Shown in pieces: positions 1 through 6,250 of a stretch of DNA of 11,213 bases. The stretch spans positions 1-11,213 of the forward strand of contig JAPULM010000396.1 in NCBI GenBank assembly GCA_027294925.1, read 5' to 3'. The translations under genes and the position numbers were made by a program. The DNA comes from a bacterium (GTDB lineage Bacteria > Tectomicrobia > Entotheonellia > Entotheonellales > Entotheonellaceae). Below the pieces are notes generated by a model. That model was not told the origin of the DNA, ran no database searches, and saw nothing but the letters and a program-made list of their open reading frames with translations. The first letter of the stretch is position 1; the number at the start of each line of letters is the position of its first letter.

Positions 1-1
1 C

Positions 2-16
2 CATCCTGAGCCTCCT
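2..16 (-). promoter_or_regulatory. Ribosome binding site and start codon of a gene leaving the left edge
   Basis: Read on the minus strand, bases 16-11 are AGGAGG, followed by a six-base spacer and an ATG at 4-2. This near-perfect Shine-Dalgarno arrangement lies 103 bases downstream of the stop of the phytase-like gene on the same strand. It suggests that another minus-strand gene, possibly co-transcribed, begins here and runs out of the window. Only one codon and one further base are visible, so the product is unknown. A competing reading is the tail of a plus-strand gene in the frame that ends with TAA at 72-74. Confidence 0.45.
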
Positions 17-107
17 GTCCAGAGCGCGCAAAACCGCACCACGCTTTGTTGCGAGCCGCAAGGGCCGGCGCTAAAATGCGCTTTGATTTACCTATCCTCT
101 ATCCTCT

Positions 108-1079
108 TTATTCAGGCCTGCTGGATTCGAGTCGAAATTGCAGCAGTAACGTCCGTTGCAAAGGGCTAAAGTTATCATCGGAAATCAGGTAAATTAATGT
201 CCCGAAGCGCTTGCTATCCTCCACCGCCATGCCTTCAAAGTTATCGACCGTCAACGGGTGTTGAAGGTGGAGAACTTCACGGCCCCGTAGGTGAGCACCC
301 GCTTGTATATGATTTCCTGCAAGATGACGGATACGGACGGAAGCACCAAAGAAAGAAAAATAATGGCGCTCTAGTACAAAGACATCATGTTTTAAGACAG
401 CCAAGTCAGTCGGTTTAAAACCACGGGTTCGAGCATATGACAGTGGGGAAAACCGATCACGATGGATAATCCATCCCTTATAATCGCCGTGGGCATTTTT
501 ATAACCCTCGGTGAGCACCAACAAGCGTCCGTCAGGTAGCATGGCCATTGCTTCAATCCCACCATTGCGTGGCGCCTGTTGCAGATCTGGCGGCGTCAAA
601 ATAGGGTGCGGAATACTCAACAGGTCTGGGTAATGCCAGATGCGGTGCAGGCCTTCAAACGCAACCAGAAACGAGCCGTCTGCCTTTCGCACCAAGGCTT
701 CGGCATCTTGCAGCTCACCACCGACCACCCCACCCCCAGGCGTCTTCAGTGGCATTATCGTCCAGTCACCAAAACCAACCAAGCGCCTCTGCTGATCATG
801 CTTAAGGCGTACGGAAAGGGCATGGCCATGATCTGACACCACATACAACACCGACCCATCCGGTTGTATCGCCAGGCCGGATAACCCCCCGAAGCGCTTA
901 TCGATCGAACTGAGCTTAAACCCATTTAGAAAGGTCATGGCGCCAAACCGAGTTCGGTGTGGACGATCGGGATCCAGATTAATCGGTGTTGCCTTGACGA
1001 TGATAGATTCGGCTTCTACGATATGAGGCGATATGAGGCTACAAAGCTGAACAAAGAAGATCACGATTAATACGACCAT
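108..1079 (-). CDS. Exported phytase/esterase-like beta-propeller protein (phytase-like domain)
   Basis: A 323-residue protein resembling the 'esterase-like activity of phytase' family (PF13449), whose members are predicted exported beta-propellers of poorly defined hydrolase activity. The first ~23 residues (MVVLIVIFFVQLCSLI, then a VEA/ES junction) form a signal peptide, so it probably acts in the periplasm or outside the cell. Family blocks visible in order are FGGLSGLAI, DAEALVRKADGSFLVAFEG, NGGIEAMAMLPDGRLLVLTEG split around IEAM, NFEGMAV, and a C-terminal LISDDNF...QRTLLLQF. I chose the ATG at 1079 because GGAGACAAT precedes it and the signal peptide begins there; an upstream GTG at 1142 adds 21 residues without a good ribosome site. 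It lies 71 bases downstream of the DUF1272 gene on the same strand. The substrate is unknown. Confidence 0.85.
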   Translation of the reverse strand: MVVLIVIFFVQLCSLISPHIVEAESIIVKATPINLDPDRPHRTRFGAMTFLNGFKLSSIDKRFGGLSGLAIQPDGSVLYVVSDHGHALSVRLKHDQQRRLVGFGDWTIMPLKTPGGGVVGGELQDAEALVRKADGSFLVAFEGLHRIWHYPDLLSIPHPILTPPDLQQAPRNGGIEAMAMLPDGRLLVLTEGYKNAHGDYKGWIIHRDRFSPLSYARTRGFKPTDLAVLKHDVFVLERHYFSFFGASVRIRHLAGNHIQAGAHLRGREVLHLQHPLTVDNFEGMAVEDSKRFGTLIYLISDDNFSPLQRTLLLQFRLESSRPE

Positions 1080-1150
1080 ATTGTCTCCAGCTTTGAGCAG
1101 CTGTGCTCCGGCTGTTATTGGGTATGATACCGGACACACCACTAGCGCAC

Positions 1151-1324
1151 TTATTTGCGCCGTGGCCGTTGAACCAGTTCACCACGACAATTTGGACACT
1201 GACCTTGCATGTGTTCGCTGCAAGCATGACAAAATGTACACTCATAACTGCAAATGAATGCTTGTCCATCCGCAACAAGTTCAACGCCGCACTTTTCACA
1301 AATTGTTCGCATCTCTAATGCCAT
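1151..1324 (-). CDS. Small eight-cysteine DUF1272 family protein
   Basis: A 57-residue protein that short-ORF cut-offs easily miss. Read on the minus strand from the ATG at 1324 it gives MALEMRTICEKCGVEL, then ICSYECTFCHAC, CPNCRGELVQRPRRK and a TAA at 1153-1151. Cysteines fall at residues 9, 12, 25, 29, 32, 35, 43 and 46, so CxxC pairs could bind zinc at two sites. This is the recognisable signature of the DUF1272 family of short zinc-ribbon-like proteins, whose function is unknown. An AAGGAAGGGA ribosome site precedes the ATG at suitable spacing. The phytase-like gene follows 71 bases downstream on the same strand, so the two may share a transcript. A longer ORF in another frame of this strand (1039-1299) has no family resemblance and is a shadow. 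Confidence 0.88.
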   Translation of the reverse strand: MALEMRTICEKCGVELVADGQAFICSYECTFCHACSEHMQGQCPNCRGELVQRPRRK

Positions 1325-1354
1325 ACCGTGTCCCTTCCTTCTCGGAGAGGCAAG

Positions 1355-1526
1355 GTGCCGACGGCACCTGTGATGCCGGAAACTGAGTCACAAGTGGCTA
1401 TTACGGACGACATCCGGCGCATAGCCGACCTTGGATATAACGGCGTTGTCGTGCGCTACCGAGGCAGCGCAGGCGCAGCGCAAGCAGCTCGATATGTTTA
1501 TCTCGGACATCATGCCCAAGGTGTAA
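1355..1526 (+). pseudogene. Frameshifted C-terminal remnant of a luciferase-like (LLM/F420-type) oxidoreductase
   Basis: Two adjoining reading frames together look like the last ~55 residues of an LLM-class oxidoreductase. The first frame reads VAITDDIRRIADLGYNGVVV then RYR up to about base 1462. The second, one base over, reads AAQAQRKQLDMFISDIMPKV and stops at TAA 1524-1526. Helix-strand text such as DIRRIADLG..GVVVR followed by a final QLDMFISDIMPKV helix is typical of the C-terminal end of this superfamily. A single extra base (or two missing) around 1457-1464 explains the break. No N-terminal part remains: the DUF1272 gene on the other strand occupies the upstream DNA, so the piece is both truncated and frameshifted. 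The assignment rests on my recognition of short motifs. The intact luciferase-like gene at 6251 belongs to a different subgroup and is not an obvious parent. Confidence 0.5.
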
Positions 1527-1565
1527 AGCTGATCCACAACGCAGCGTCATTTTTTCGACACTGTA

Positions 1566-1979
1566 CTAAACATAACGCTTTAAGTTGAAGCAATGTTCTA
1601 ACCAGGCAAGCGTACGGCCCAATGGTGTCGCCGCCAGCAGGAGCCCGCAAATCACACCCAAAGCATTGGCAATCATATCACCATATTCAAAATAGCGATA
1701 ATCGGTCAAACCTTGAACGCATTCTAATCCCACCCCTAGCACAATCAGAAAAACAATCCATCGAATACGTCTTGTAAACGCTTGTCTGAACCACCACATC
1801 AAACCGCCATAAGCGATCATATGCTGAGCTTTGTCCCAATCGAGCAAGCCCGGCATTGCCAGGGGCTTGGGCATTAAGGTTAAGATGACGACAACGCATA
1901 CCCCTAACCAGCCGATTCCCTGCCATAGTCTTTGCCATGAAAAAGCGCCCGGAATGGATGTCTGCACAGGTTCTACCAT
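1566..1979 (-). CDS. VanZ-like family membrane protein
   Basis: A 137-residue integral membrane protein with four hydrophobic segments at about residues 21-37, 51-68, 73-90 and 101-118. The VanZ-like pattern is clear: DWDKAQHMIAYGGLMWWF (D49, K50, H53), then LGVGLECVQGL (E86, Q89), then the GDMIANALGVICG block (D101, N105). VanZ itself gives low-level teicoplanin resistance, but most bacterial VanZ-like proteins have no known role, and nothing here points to glycopeptide resistance. The ATG at 1979 overlaps the end of the upstream dehydratase-like gene by seven bases. The ribosome site is weak (GAG about six bases upstream), so translational coupling to that gene is likely. No clear terminator follows it. 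Confidence 0.85.
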   Translation of the reverse strand: MVEPVQTSIPGAFSWQRLWQGIGWLGVCVVVILTLMPKPLAMPGLLDWDKAQHMIAYGGLMWWFRQAFTRRIRWIVFLIVLGVGLECVQGLTDYRYFEYGDMIANALGVICGLLLAATPLGRTLAWLEHCFNLKRYV

Positions 1980-3145
1980 TGGTACTCAGAGCCCGGCAGG
2001 TACTTAAATCGCTGCATCGCCTCAGGCCGGATGGTAAAGCCCAAACCTGGACGCTCCGGGGCATAAACCATGCCATCCGGACGAATGTCGAAAGACTCTT
2101 CAAACAAGTCCCAAATCATCGGCATGTAGCCCTGGCTCACCTCTAAGATATGACAGTTTGCCGCCGCCATGGCAACATGGATAGAGGCGGCAAACAACAC
2201 ACCACTACCCCAGGCATGCGGCGCCAGACGTATCTGCTGGGCAGAGGTAAGCGCCGCGATGCGTCTAATTTCAGTGAAGCCCCCGGCCCGTGCAACATCC
2301 GGCTGGGCGATGTCCAGGGCGTTTTGCTGCATTAAATCTAGAAAATCGTAACGGGTGAATTCGCGCTCTCCCGAGGCAATCGGAATTGTGGTTGCCTGCC
2401 GTACCAAGCCCTGTCCATGATGGTCGTCTGGCGACACCGGTTCCTCAAACCAAGCAATGTCATATGGTTCCACTTCTTTGGCAAGCCGAATTGCGGTCGA
2501 GGCATCCAGCGAGCCGTGCGCATCAATCATTAGCTCCACGTCAGGACCGATACCCCGCCGCGCCGCCTTGACACGACGCACGGTGTTGTCAATCGAAAAT
2601 CCGTCGCCTCCTACCACCCGCATCTTTACGGCGCTGAACCCCTTTGCCGCATAACCGCTCATCTCCTCTTCAGCTTCATCACCCGGTGCCCAACCACCTG
2701 AGGCATAGGCTCTTATCTTATCCCTCACCGCACCAAGTGCTTTATAGACCGGTACCCCTAGCGCCTGCGCTTTCACGTCCCACACTGCGATATCGATGCC
2801 GGCAATCGCCTCCATTAGTATACCACGCCGCCGCGACGGCTCCGGCTGTTGCCAACCGGCAGCCAGAGACGGCTGGACACGCGAGCCGTTGTATAGCTTT
2901 TCATAAATAAGCTCAGAGAACATGGGGTCCTCACCCACGACCTCGGGACCTAGCACATGCTCGACGATGGCCTGTAAAACGGCGGGCGGGCCAAGTGCTG
3001 CCCCGATACCTGAAAGGCCTTCGTCAGTATCGACAAAAATGATGGCCGAGTCTGACTTGACTTTGGTGCCGAGGTCCGTCCGATGTTGACGCTCCTTGGG
3101 CACCGGATCGCTCATCGCCACCACCCGAACCTGAGTAATCTTCAT
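1973..3145 (-). CDS. Mandelate racemase/muconate lactonizing enzyme family protein, probable acid-sugar dehydratase
   Basis: A 390-residue enolase-superfamily enzyme of normal length. The N-terminal capping domain covers roughly residues 1-125 and the barrel follows. Visible catalytic elements are K174-M-R176 at the second barrel strand, D208 in IDAH with H210 beside it, E234/E235 in WFEEP, E260 in ASGE, D283 in QPD and H310 in APHAWGSG. The three acidic residues should bind Mg2+. H310 with D283 is the usual His-Asp dyad. The D-x-H arrangement recalls galactonate/mannonate-type acid-sugar dehydratases rather than mandelate racemase, and KxR replaces the common KxK. I infer dehydration of an aldonate to a 2-keto-3-deoxy acid; the substrate cannot be read from sequence. 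A GAGGA ribosome site precedes the ATG at 3145. It overlaps the VanZ-like gene downstream and is divergent from the dehydrogenase at 3323. Confidence 0.88.
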   Translation of the reverse strand: MKITQVRVVAMSDPVPKERQHRTDLGTKVKSDSAIIFVDTDEGLSGIGAALGPPAVLQAIVEHVLGPEVVGEDPMFSELIYEKLYNGSRVQPSLAAGWQQPEPSRRRGILMEAIAGIDIAVWDVKAQALGVPVYKALGAVRDKIRAYASGGWAPGDEAEEEMSGYAAKGFSAVKMRVVGGDGFSIDNTVRRVKAARRGIGPDVELMIDAHGSLDASTAIRLAKEVEPYDIAWFEEPVSPDDHHGQGLVRQATTIPIASGEREFTRYDFLDLMQQNALDIAQPDVARAGGFTEIRRIAALTSAQQIRLAPHAWGSGVLFAASIHVAMAAANCHILEVSQGYMPMIWDLFEESFDIRPDGMVYAPERPGLGFTIRPEAMQRFKYLPGSEYQW

Positions 3146-3322
3146 ATCATTCTTCCTCTAAAACCGTGCATCAATAAGAGATGCCTTCAGTCATCGTATG
3201 GACCTTCTATTCTCCTGGGGGACACAGCAAACTTTATCTTTCTGCTAGGTGCTTAACCATGTTACCATGACGGATAGTTGAGTTGAAGGGTCTTGTCTGA
3301 CACTACCAAAAGGACACTTTCT
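3146..3322. other. Divergent intergenic region between dehydratase-like and dehydrogenase genes
   Basis: This 177-base gap must hold promoters for both flanking genes. I see no pair of -35/-10 hexamers close to consensus on either strand. The one visible structure is a short direct repeat, ACCATG TT ACCATG, at 3256-3269, which could be half-sites of a regulator or chance. Closer to the right-hand gene are AAGGG ahead of a TTG at 3293 and AGGA ahead of the preferred ATG at 3323. Confidence 0.4.
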
Positions 3323-4216
3323 ATGACTTTGCCAGTCGGAATTATCGGATTGGGTAATGCAGGCTCTGCCCTGGCCACAGCCCTCTCAGGGAAGCTACCT
3401 CTGTATGGTTATGATATCAATCAGGAGCGGCACCAGGTTGTTTCCCATCTCCCTATCGAGTTTACCGATTCAATTGTCGCTCTAGGTTCTCAGGTCAGCT
3501 CAGTAGTCTTATCGCTCCCAAAACCGGAAATTTCGAGGGCGACCGTCGCTGAGCTGCTAGCGGGGCGTTCCGTACCGGACTTGATCATCGAGACCAGCAC
3601 GATCACCCCGAAAGTGGCCCAAGAACTAGATAAGATGTGCCAGGCCAGAAAGGTCAGTTTTGTCGATGCAGCAATTGCTGGTGGGGTTGCCGGTATGGCG
3701 GCCGGCAGCACGACATTTTTGGTCGGTGGTACAGAGGCCAACTACGCCAAAGCGCATCCCGTCTTGGATGCGATGTCTGAAACCGTCATGCATCTAGGTC
3801 CGGTCGGAACCGGGATGGGTACCAAAGTCGTCATCAACGCCGTGCTGCATGCTCTGATGGTGGTGCTCATTGAGGCCGGGGCGATGGCCAGCAAACAGGG
3901 AATTCCGATGCAAACCTTAATCGACATTCTGCGCCGTGAAGAGGGCTTGCTGCGCCCCCTGACACATCGCGTTCAAGAACGAATACTCGCCGCCGATTAC
4001 CAGGGCGGCATGTCGGTTTCAAATGCTCGTAAAGATTCCGTTTTGGCGCTTGAAATGGCCCAAGAACTAGGCGTCCCCTTGTATGCCATCCAAGCATCTC
4101 ATACCCCTTACGAGATCGCCGCATCAAGCGGTATGGGTGACCTAGATTATGCTGCCCTGGCAACCTTGTGGGAAACATGGGCCGAGGTCAAATTCTCCAA
4201 CTCAACATGTACTTAG
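3323..4216 (+). CDS. NAD(P)-dependent beta-hydroxyacid dehydrogenase (3-hydroxyisobutyrate dehydrogenase family)
   Basis: A 297-residue protein of typical family length. The N-terminal Rossmann domain has GLGNAG at residues 9-14 and D31 at the end of the second strand, which favours NAD over NADP. The substrate-binding block is DAAIAGGVAGMAAGS (115-129), a variant of the family's DAPVSGG signature. Catalytic K168 and N172 sit in GTGMGTKVVINAV, and the C-terminal helical domain carries NARKDSVLALEMA with K237-D238. Family members oxidise beta-hydroxyacids to semialdehydes or reduce them (3-hydroxyisobutyrate, tartronate semialdehyde, 6-phosphogluconate-like acids); which one applies here is not determined. 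I prefer the ATG at 3323 because AGGA lies eight bases upstream and the Rossmann strand begins at once. A TTG at 3293 would add ten residues with a ribosome site only two bases away. Its TAG overlaps the convergent FkbM gene's stop by four bases. Confidence 0.88.
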   Translation: MTLPVGIIGLGNAGSALATALSGKLPLYGYDINQERHQVVSHLPIEFTDSIVALGSQVSSVVLSLPKPEISRATVAELLAGRSVPDLIIETSTITPKVAQELDKMCQARKVSFVDAAIAGGVAGMAAGSTTFLVGGTEANYAKAHPVLDAMSETVMHLGPVGTGMGTKVVINAVLHALMVVLIEAGAMASKQGIPMQTLIDILRREEGLLRPLTHRVQERILAADYQGGMSVSNARKDSVLALEMAQELGVPLYAIQASHTPYEIAASSGMGDLDYAALATLWETWAEVKFSNSTCT

Positions 4217-5001
4217 ATAGGGGATTGCGGCGCTAAATCAAGACTCACTTTCGAGGGGTGCAAGAAAAAATAGTTTGCCCGCATTTGATACCCTGCGACC
4301 GGCTCAAGGCCGCCCTGCGCGGTGGGGAGATAACTCTGGTAGCCAAGTTTTTGGAGCAACCCAAAAACTGCCGATGGAGGCAGGTTTGAGCGTTCGAGGT
4401 AAGGCTTTTCAATTTCGTAAAAAATGCTCGATTTGTGCTTTGCCAGCGTTTTCAAGCCGCCGGAAAACACGAAAAACTCATGTCCTTCGGTGTCACATTT
4501 AATAAAATCAACTCGTTCAATAGCGCTCGTGTCACAAAACCCATCCAGAGTTTGCAGCTGGACAGATTCAATCCGCATATCAACCTCGGCCTTATCACTA
4601 AGGTGGGCGATGGTTACTTGCGGTTTCCAACCATTCTTTAAGGGGATATTCATGTCTGCGATCCCAGCACTGTCTGACAGTGCTGTTTGAACCAAACGAA
4701 CATGATGTAAACGACGTATCGCCACCATCCGCTTAAACGTACGCACAGTCGAATCAACGGGTTCAAAAGCGTAGACCTTGCCACCTTTTCCCACAATTGG
4801 GGCAGCAAAAGCGCTAAATTGCCCAATATTAGCACCTATATCCAGAACCGTGCCGCCAGTGGGTATAAGATGACGTTTGATAATCTTTACCCCATCACCC
4901 TTAAACGGCACACATGCGCTGTGGTAAAGATCATTGAGAGGTTTGATATATCTCAAATAATTGTGTTTACCGATAACGTTGACGAAACGTTGCTTGAGCA
5001 T
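4213..5001 (-). CDS. FkbM family SAM-dependent methyltransferase
   Basis: A 262-residue methyltransferase. Class I motifs are clear: motif I VLDIGANIGQFS (D54 to G60) for S-adenosylmethionine, an acidic end of strand two in VYAFEP (E80), and the FkbM signature around residues 145-155, DFIKCDTEGHE, after a QTLDGFC segment. FkbM-type enzymes O-methylate sugars, lipids or polyketide groups, but the acceptor here is unknown and no polysaccharide or polyketide cluster adjoins it. I chose the ATG at 5001 because GGAGG lies four bases upstream. An ATG at 5040 would add 13 residues but has AAAGG directly touching the start. It sits 87 bases downstream of the DUF2207 gene on the same strand and may share its transcript. 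Its TAA overlaps the convergent dehydrogenase stop, leaving no room for an intergenic terminator. Confidence 0.88.
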   Translation of the reverse strand: MLKQRFVNVIGKHNYLRYIKPLNDLYHSACVPFKGDGVKIIKRHLIPTGGTVLDIGANIGQFSAFAAPIVGKGGKVYAFEPVDSTVRTFKRMVAIRRLHHVRLVQTALSDSAGIADMNIPLKNGWKPQVTIAHLSDKAEVDMRIESVQLQTLDGFCDTSAIERVDFIKCDTEGHEFFVFSGGLKTLAKHKSSIFYEIEKPYLERSNLPPSAVFGLLQKLGYQSYLPTAQGGLEPVAGYQMRANYFFLHPSKVSLDLAPQSPI

Positions 5002-5088
5002 CGTTCCTCCAATCTTGGCTCTTATGCCCGAAAAAGGCATCCTTTCAATACGATCCGCAATATTGATGACTTACTCATGCCTCATTTG

Positions 5089-5994
5089 TCAGGCCATGCC
5101 AGTGCCACCTGAACGCCGCACATACCCAGTCGCCTTGCCACTGGTAGGCGGCGCAGTGCCATAGACGACAGACATTTGTCTTACCTCACCATAATGTGAT
5201 GCTCGTTCCATCTCCCATTGATGCTTCTGTGCAGCCGCGGCCACCCAAGCGACAAGCAAGCCAACGCCGCACACAATAAACACCAGCGCATCAATATAGC
5301 CCAACATGCCGGGTAAACGGTAGACGGCTTCCTCTCCGCGTTGCCAGGCAGGAACACTAGAGTTGAGCCGTCCGTGTGGCACATACAGCTTAACCGTCAG
5401 CCCTTCGTTGGCTTGCAGCGCACGCTGCGGTCTAAACGTTACCGTGCGGTCATCGACTTGCCACGCCTGAGCTGGGACCCCATAGTGGGTAAAACGCTGA
5501 ATCTGTCCAGCCAAAGATGGCGGCACACGTACCGTTACCTGTGCCGCTTCGATTGGTACATCGCGCTGTTCAAACAGCGCCGGCCACAACACTTGGTCGT
5601 GTCGATTATCAATGCGCAGCGCCCCTTGGGCACGGTATTGGACGACAAAGGTCCGCAATCCCGGTTTACTGAGTTGATGACGCCAGCGGATCGAGAATTG
5701 CGCCGCTTTGACGCTTGTTTTGACCCGCAGCCGGCGTCCGTTTTCATATACCTGAACGTCCTTAATCCGATCAACATGACCCAGCGGGATGCGTCGTAAT
5801 CGTTGGCTTGATTGCGTTCCGCTAAAAACATAGACCAGGGTTTCGGTGATCAACAGGTCACCTGTCTCTTCGACTTCCACCTCTACGTCGAACGTTTTGA
5901 GGTAAAAGGGAGCACTTGGGGCAGCGTGAAGCAGGGAGGCATGGATCGACAGCACAAACAACACGACCGTTATTCGCTGCATCTGTTTACTCAT
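5089..5994 (-). CDS. DUF2207 domain-containing exported, membrane-anchored protein (short form)
   Basis: A 301-residue protein beginning with a signal peptide (about residues 1-24, hydrophobic VVLFVLSIHASLLHA). A DUF2207-like beta-rich domain follows, with the characteristic FDVEVEVEETGDLLITETLVYVF start, RRIPL near residue 67, VYENGRRL, and a late YVPHGRL. One membrane segment lies at about 230-256. The tail of ~45 residues ends in a basic, glycine-rich GYVRRSGGTGMA. Typical DUF2207 proteins are longer, with several membrane segments and a large C-terminal cytoplasmic part; here the chain stops after the first anchor. The domain is expected in the periplasm with the tail in the cytoplasm. 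Function is unknown for the family. AAGG lies just ahead of the ATG at 5994, with somewhat tight spacing; M5 (5982) is an alternative start. FkbM lies downstream. Confidence 0.78.
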   Translation of the reverse strand: MSKQMQRITVVLFVLSIHASLLHAAPSAPFYLKTFDVEVEVEETGDLLITETLVYVFSGTQSSQRLRRIPLGHVDRIKDVQVYENGRRLRVKTSVKAAQFSIRWRHQLSKPGLRTFVVQYRAQGALRIDNRHDQVLWPALFEQRDVPIEAAQVTVRVPPSLAGQIQRFTHYGVPAQAWQVDDRTVTFRPQRALQANEGLTVKLYVPHGRLNSSVPAWQRGEEAVYRLPGMLGYIDALVFIVCGVGLLVAWVAAAAQKHQWEMERASHYGEVRQMSVVYGTAPPTSGKATGYVRRSGGTGMA

Positions 5995-6145
5995 CGCCTT
6001 CGTTTCTCGTTATAACCAAGTTGGTGGTTTGATAAACGGTTAATTTGATCAACTGTTAGACGCGATGTGTGGCCCATTCGCAGTTGCCAACATACACCAA
6101 TCATTAGCTGAACACCAGGGAGGAACACCTCAGGAAGATCTGACA

Positions 6146-6173
6146 TTGACTTAGTATCGTTCCAAGGTACAAT
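6146..6173 (+). promoter_or_regulatory. Sigma-70-like promoter for the luciferase-like gene
   Basis: TTGACT at 6146-6151 and TACAAT at 6168-6173 are separated by 16 bases, each one mismatch from consensus. Transcription would start near 6180, giving a leader of about 70 bases before the GTG at 6251. A palindrome ATGATCAT at 6178-6185 sits on the predicted start point and could be an operator, though it is short. The rest of the divergent gap (5995-6145) holds nothing I can name with confidence apart from a possible TATAAC -10 for the opposite DUF2207 gene near 6010. Confidence 0.6.
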
Positions 6174-6250
6174 CGTTATGATCATCGTGGAGGTGGTTGC
6201 ACAGGTTTGCCTCACTTCTAGCTGCCCCTTTCGTACTGAGGAGATATACC

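Noticed and set aside
3..74. Plus-strand tail ending in TAA at 72-74 (LSRARKTAPRFVASRKGRR-like)
   Set aside because: It could be the C-terminus of a gene entering from the left, but it is short, has no family signature, and competes with a strong minus-strand ribosome site in the same bases.
1528..1555. Possible terminator: GCTG/CAGC stem with a T run
   Set aside because: The stem is only four bases with a ten-base loop, and four bases separate it from the T run; too weak to call.
1328..1588. An 86-codon plus-strand ORF read as a single intact small gene
   Set aside because: The family-like text switches to the neighbouring frame near 1460, so the continuous ORF is better explained as part of a frameshifted remnant.
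1566..1979. Glycopeptide-resistance gene
   Set aside because: Only the VanZ-like fold is present. No vanA/H/X-type genes adjoin it, and VanZ-like proteins are widespread without a resistance role.
1687..2103. A 138-codon open frame on the minus strand
   Set aside because: It overlaps both the VanZ-like gene and the end of the dehydratase-like gene in a different frame and shows no motifs.
5341..5799. A 152-codon open frame on the plus strand
   Set aside because: It lies wholly antisense to the DUF2207 gene, has no recognisable domain, and its composition (many Arg, Pro, His, Leu) is that of a shadow frame.
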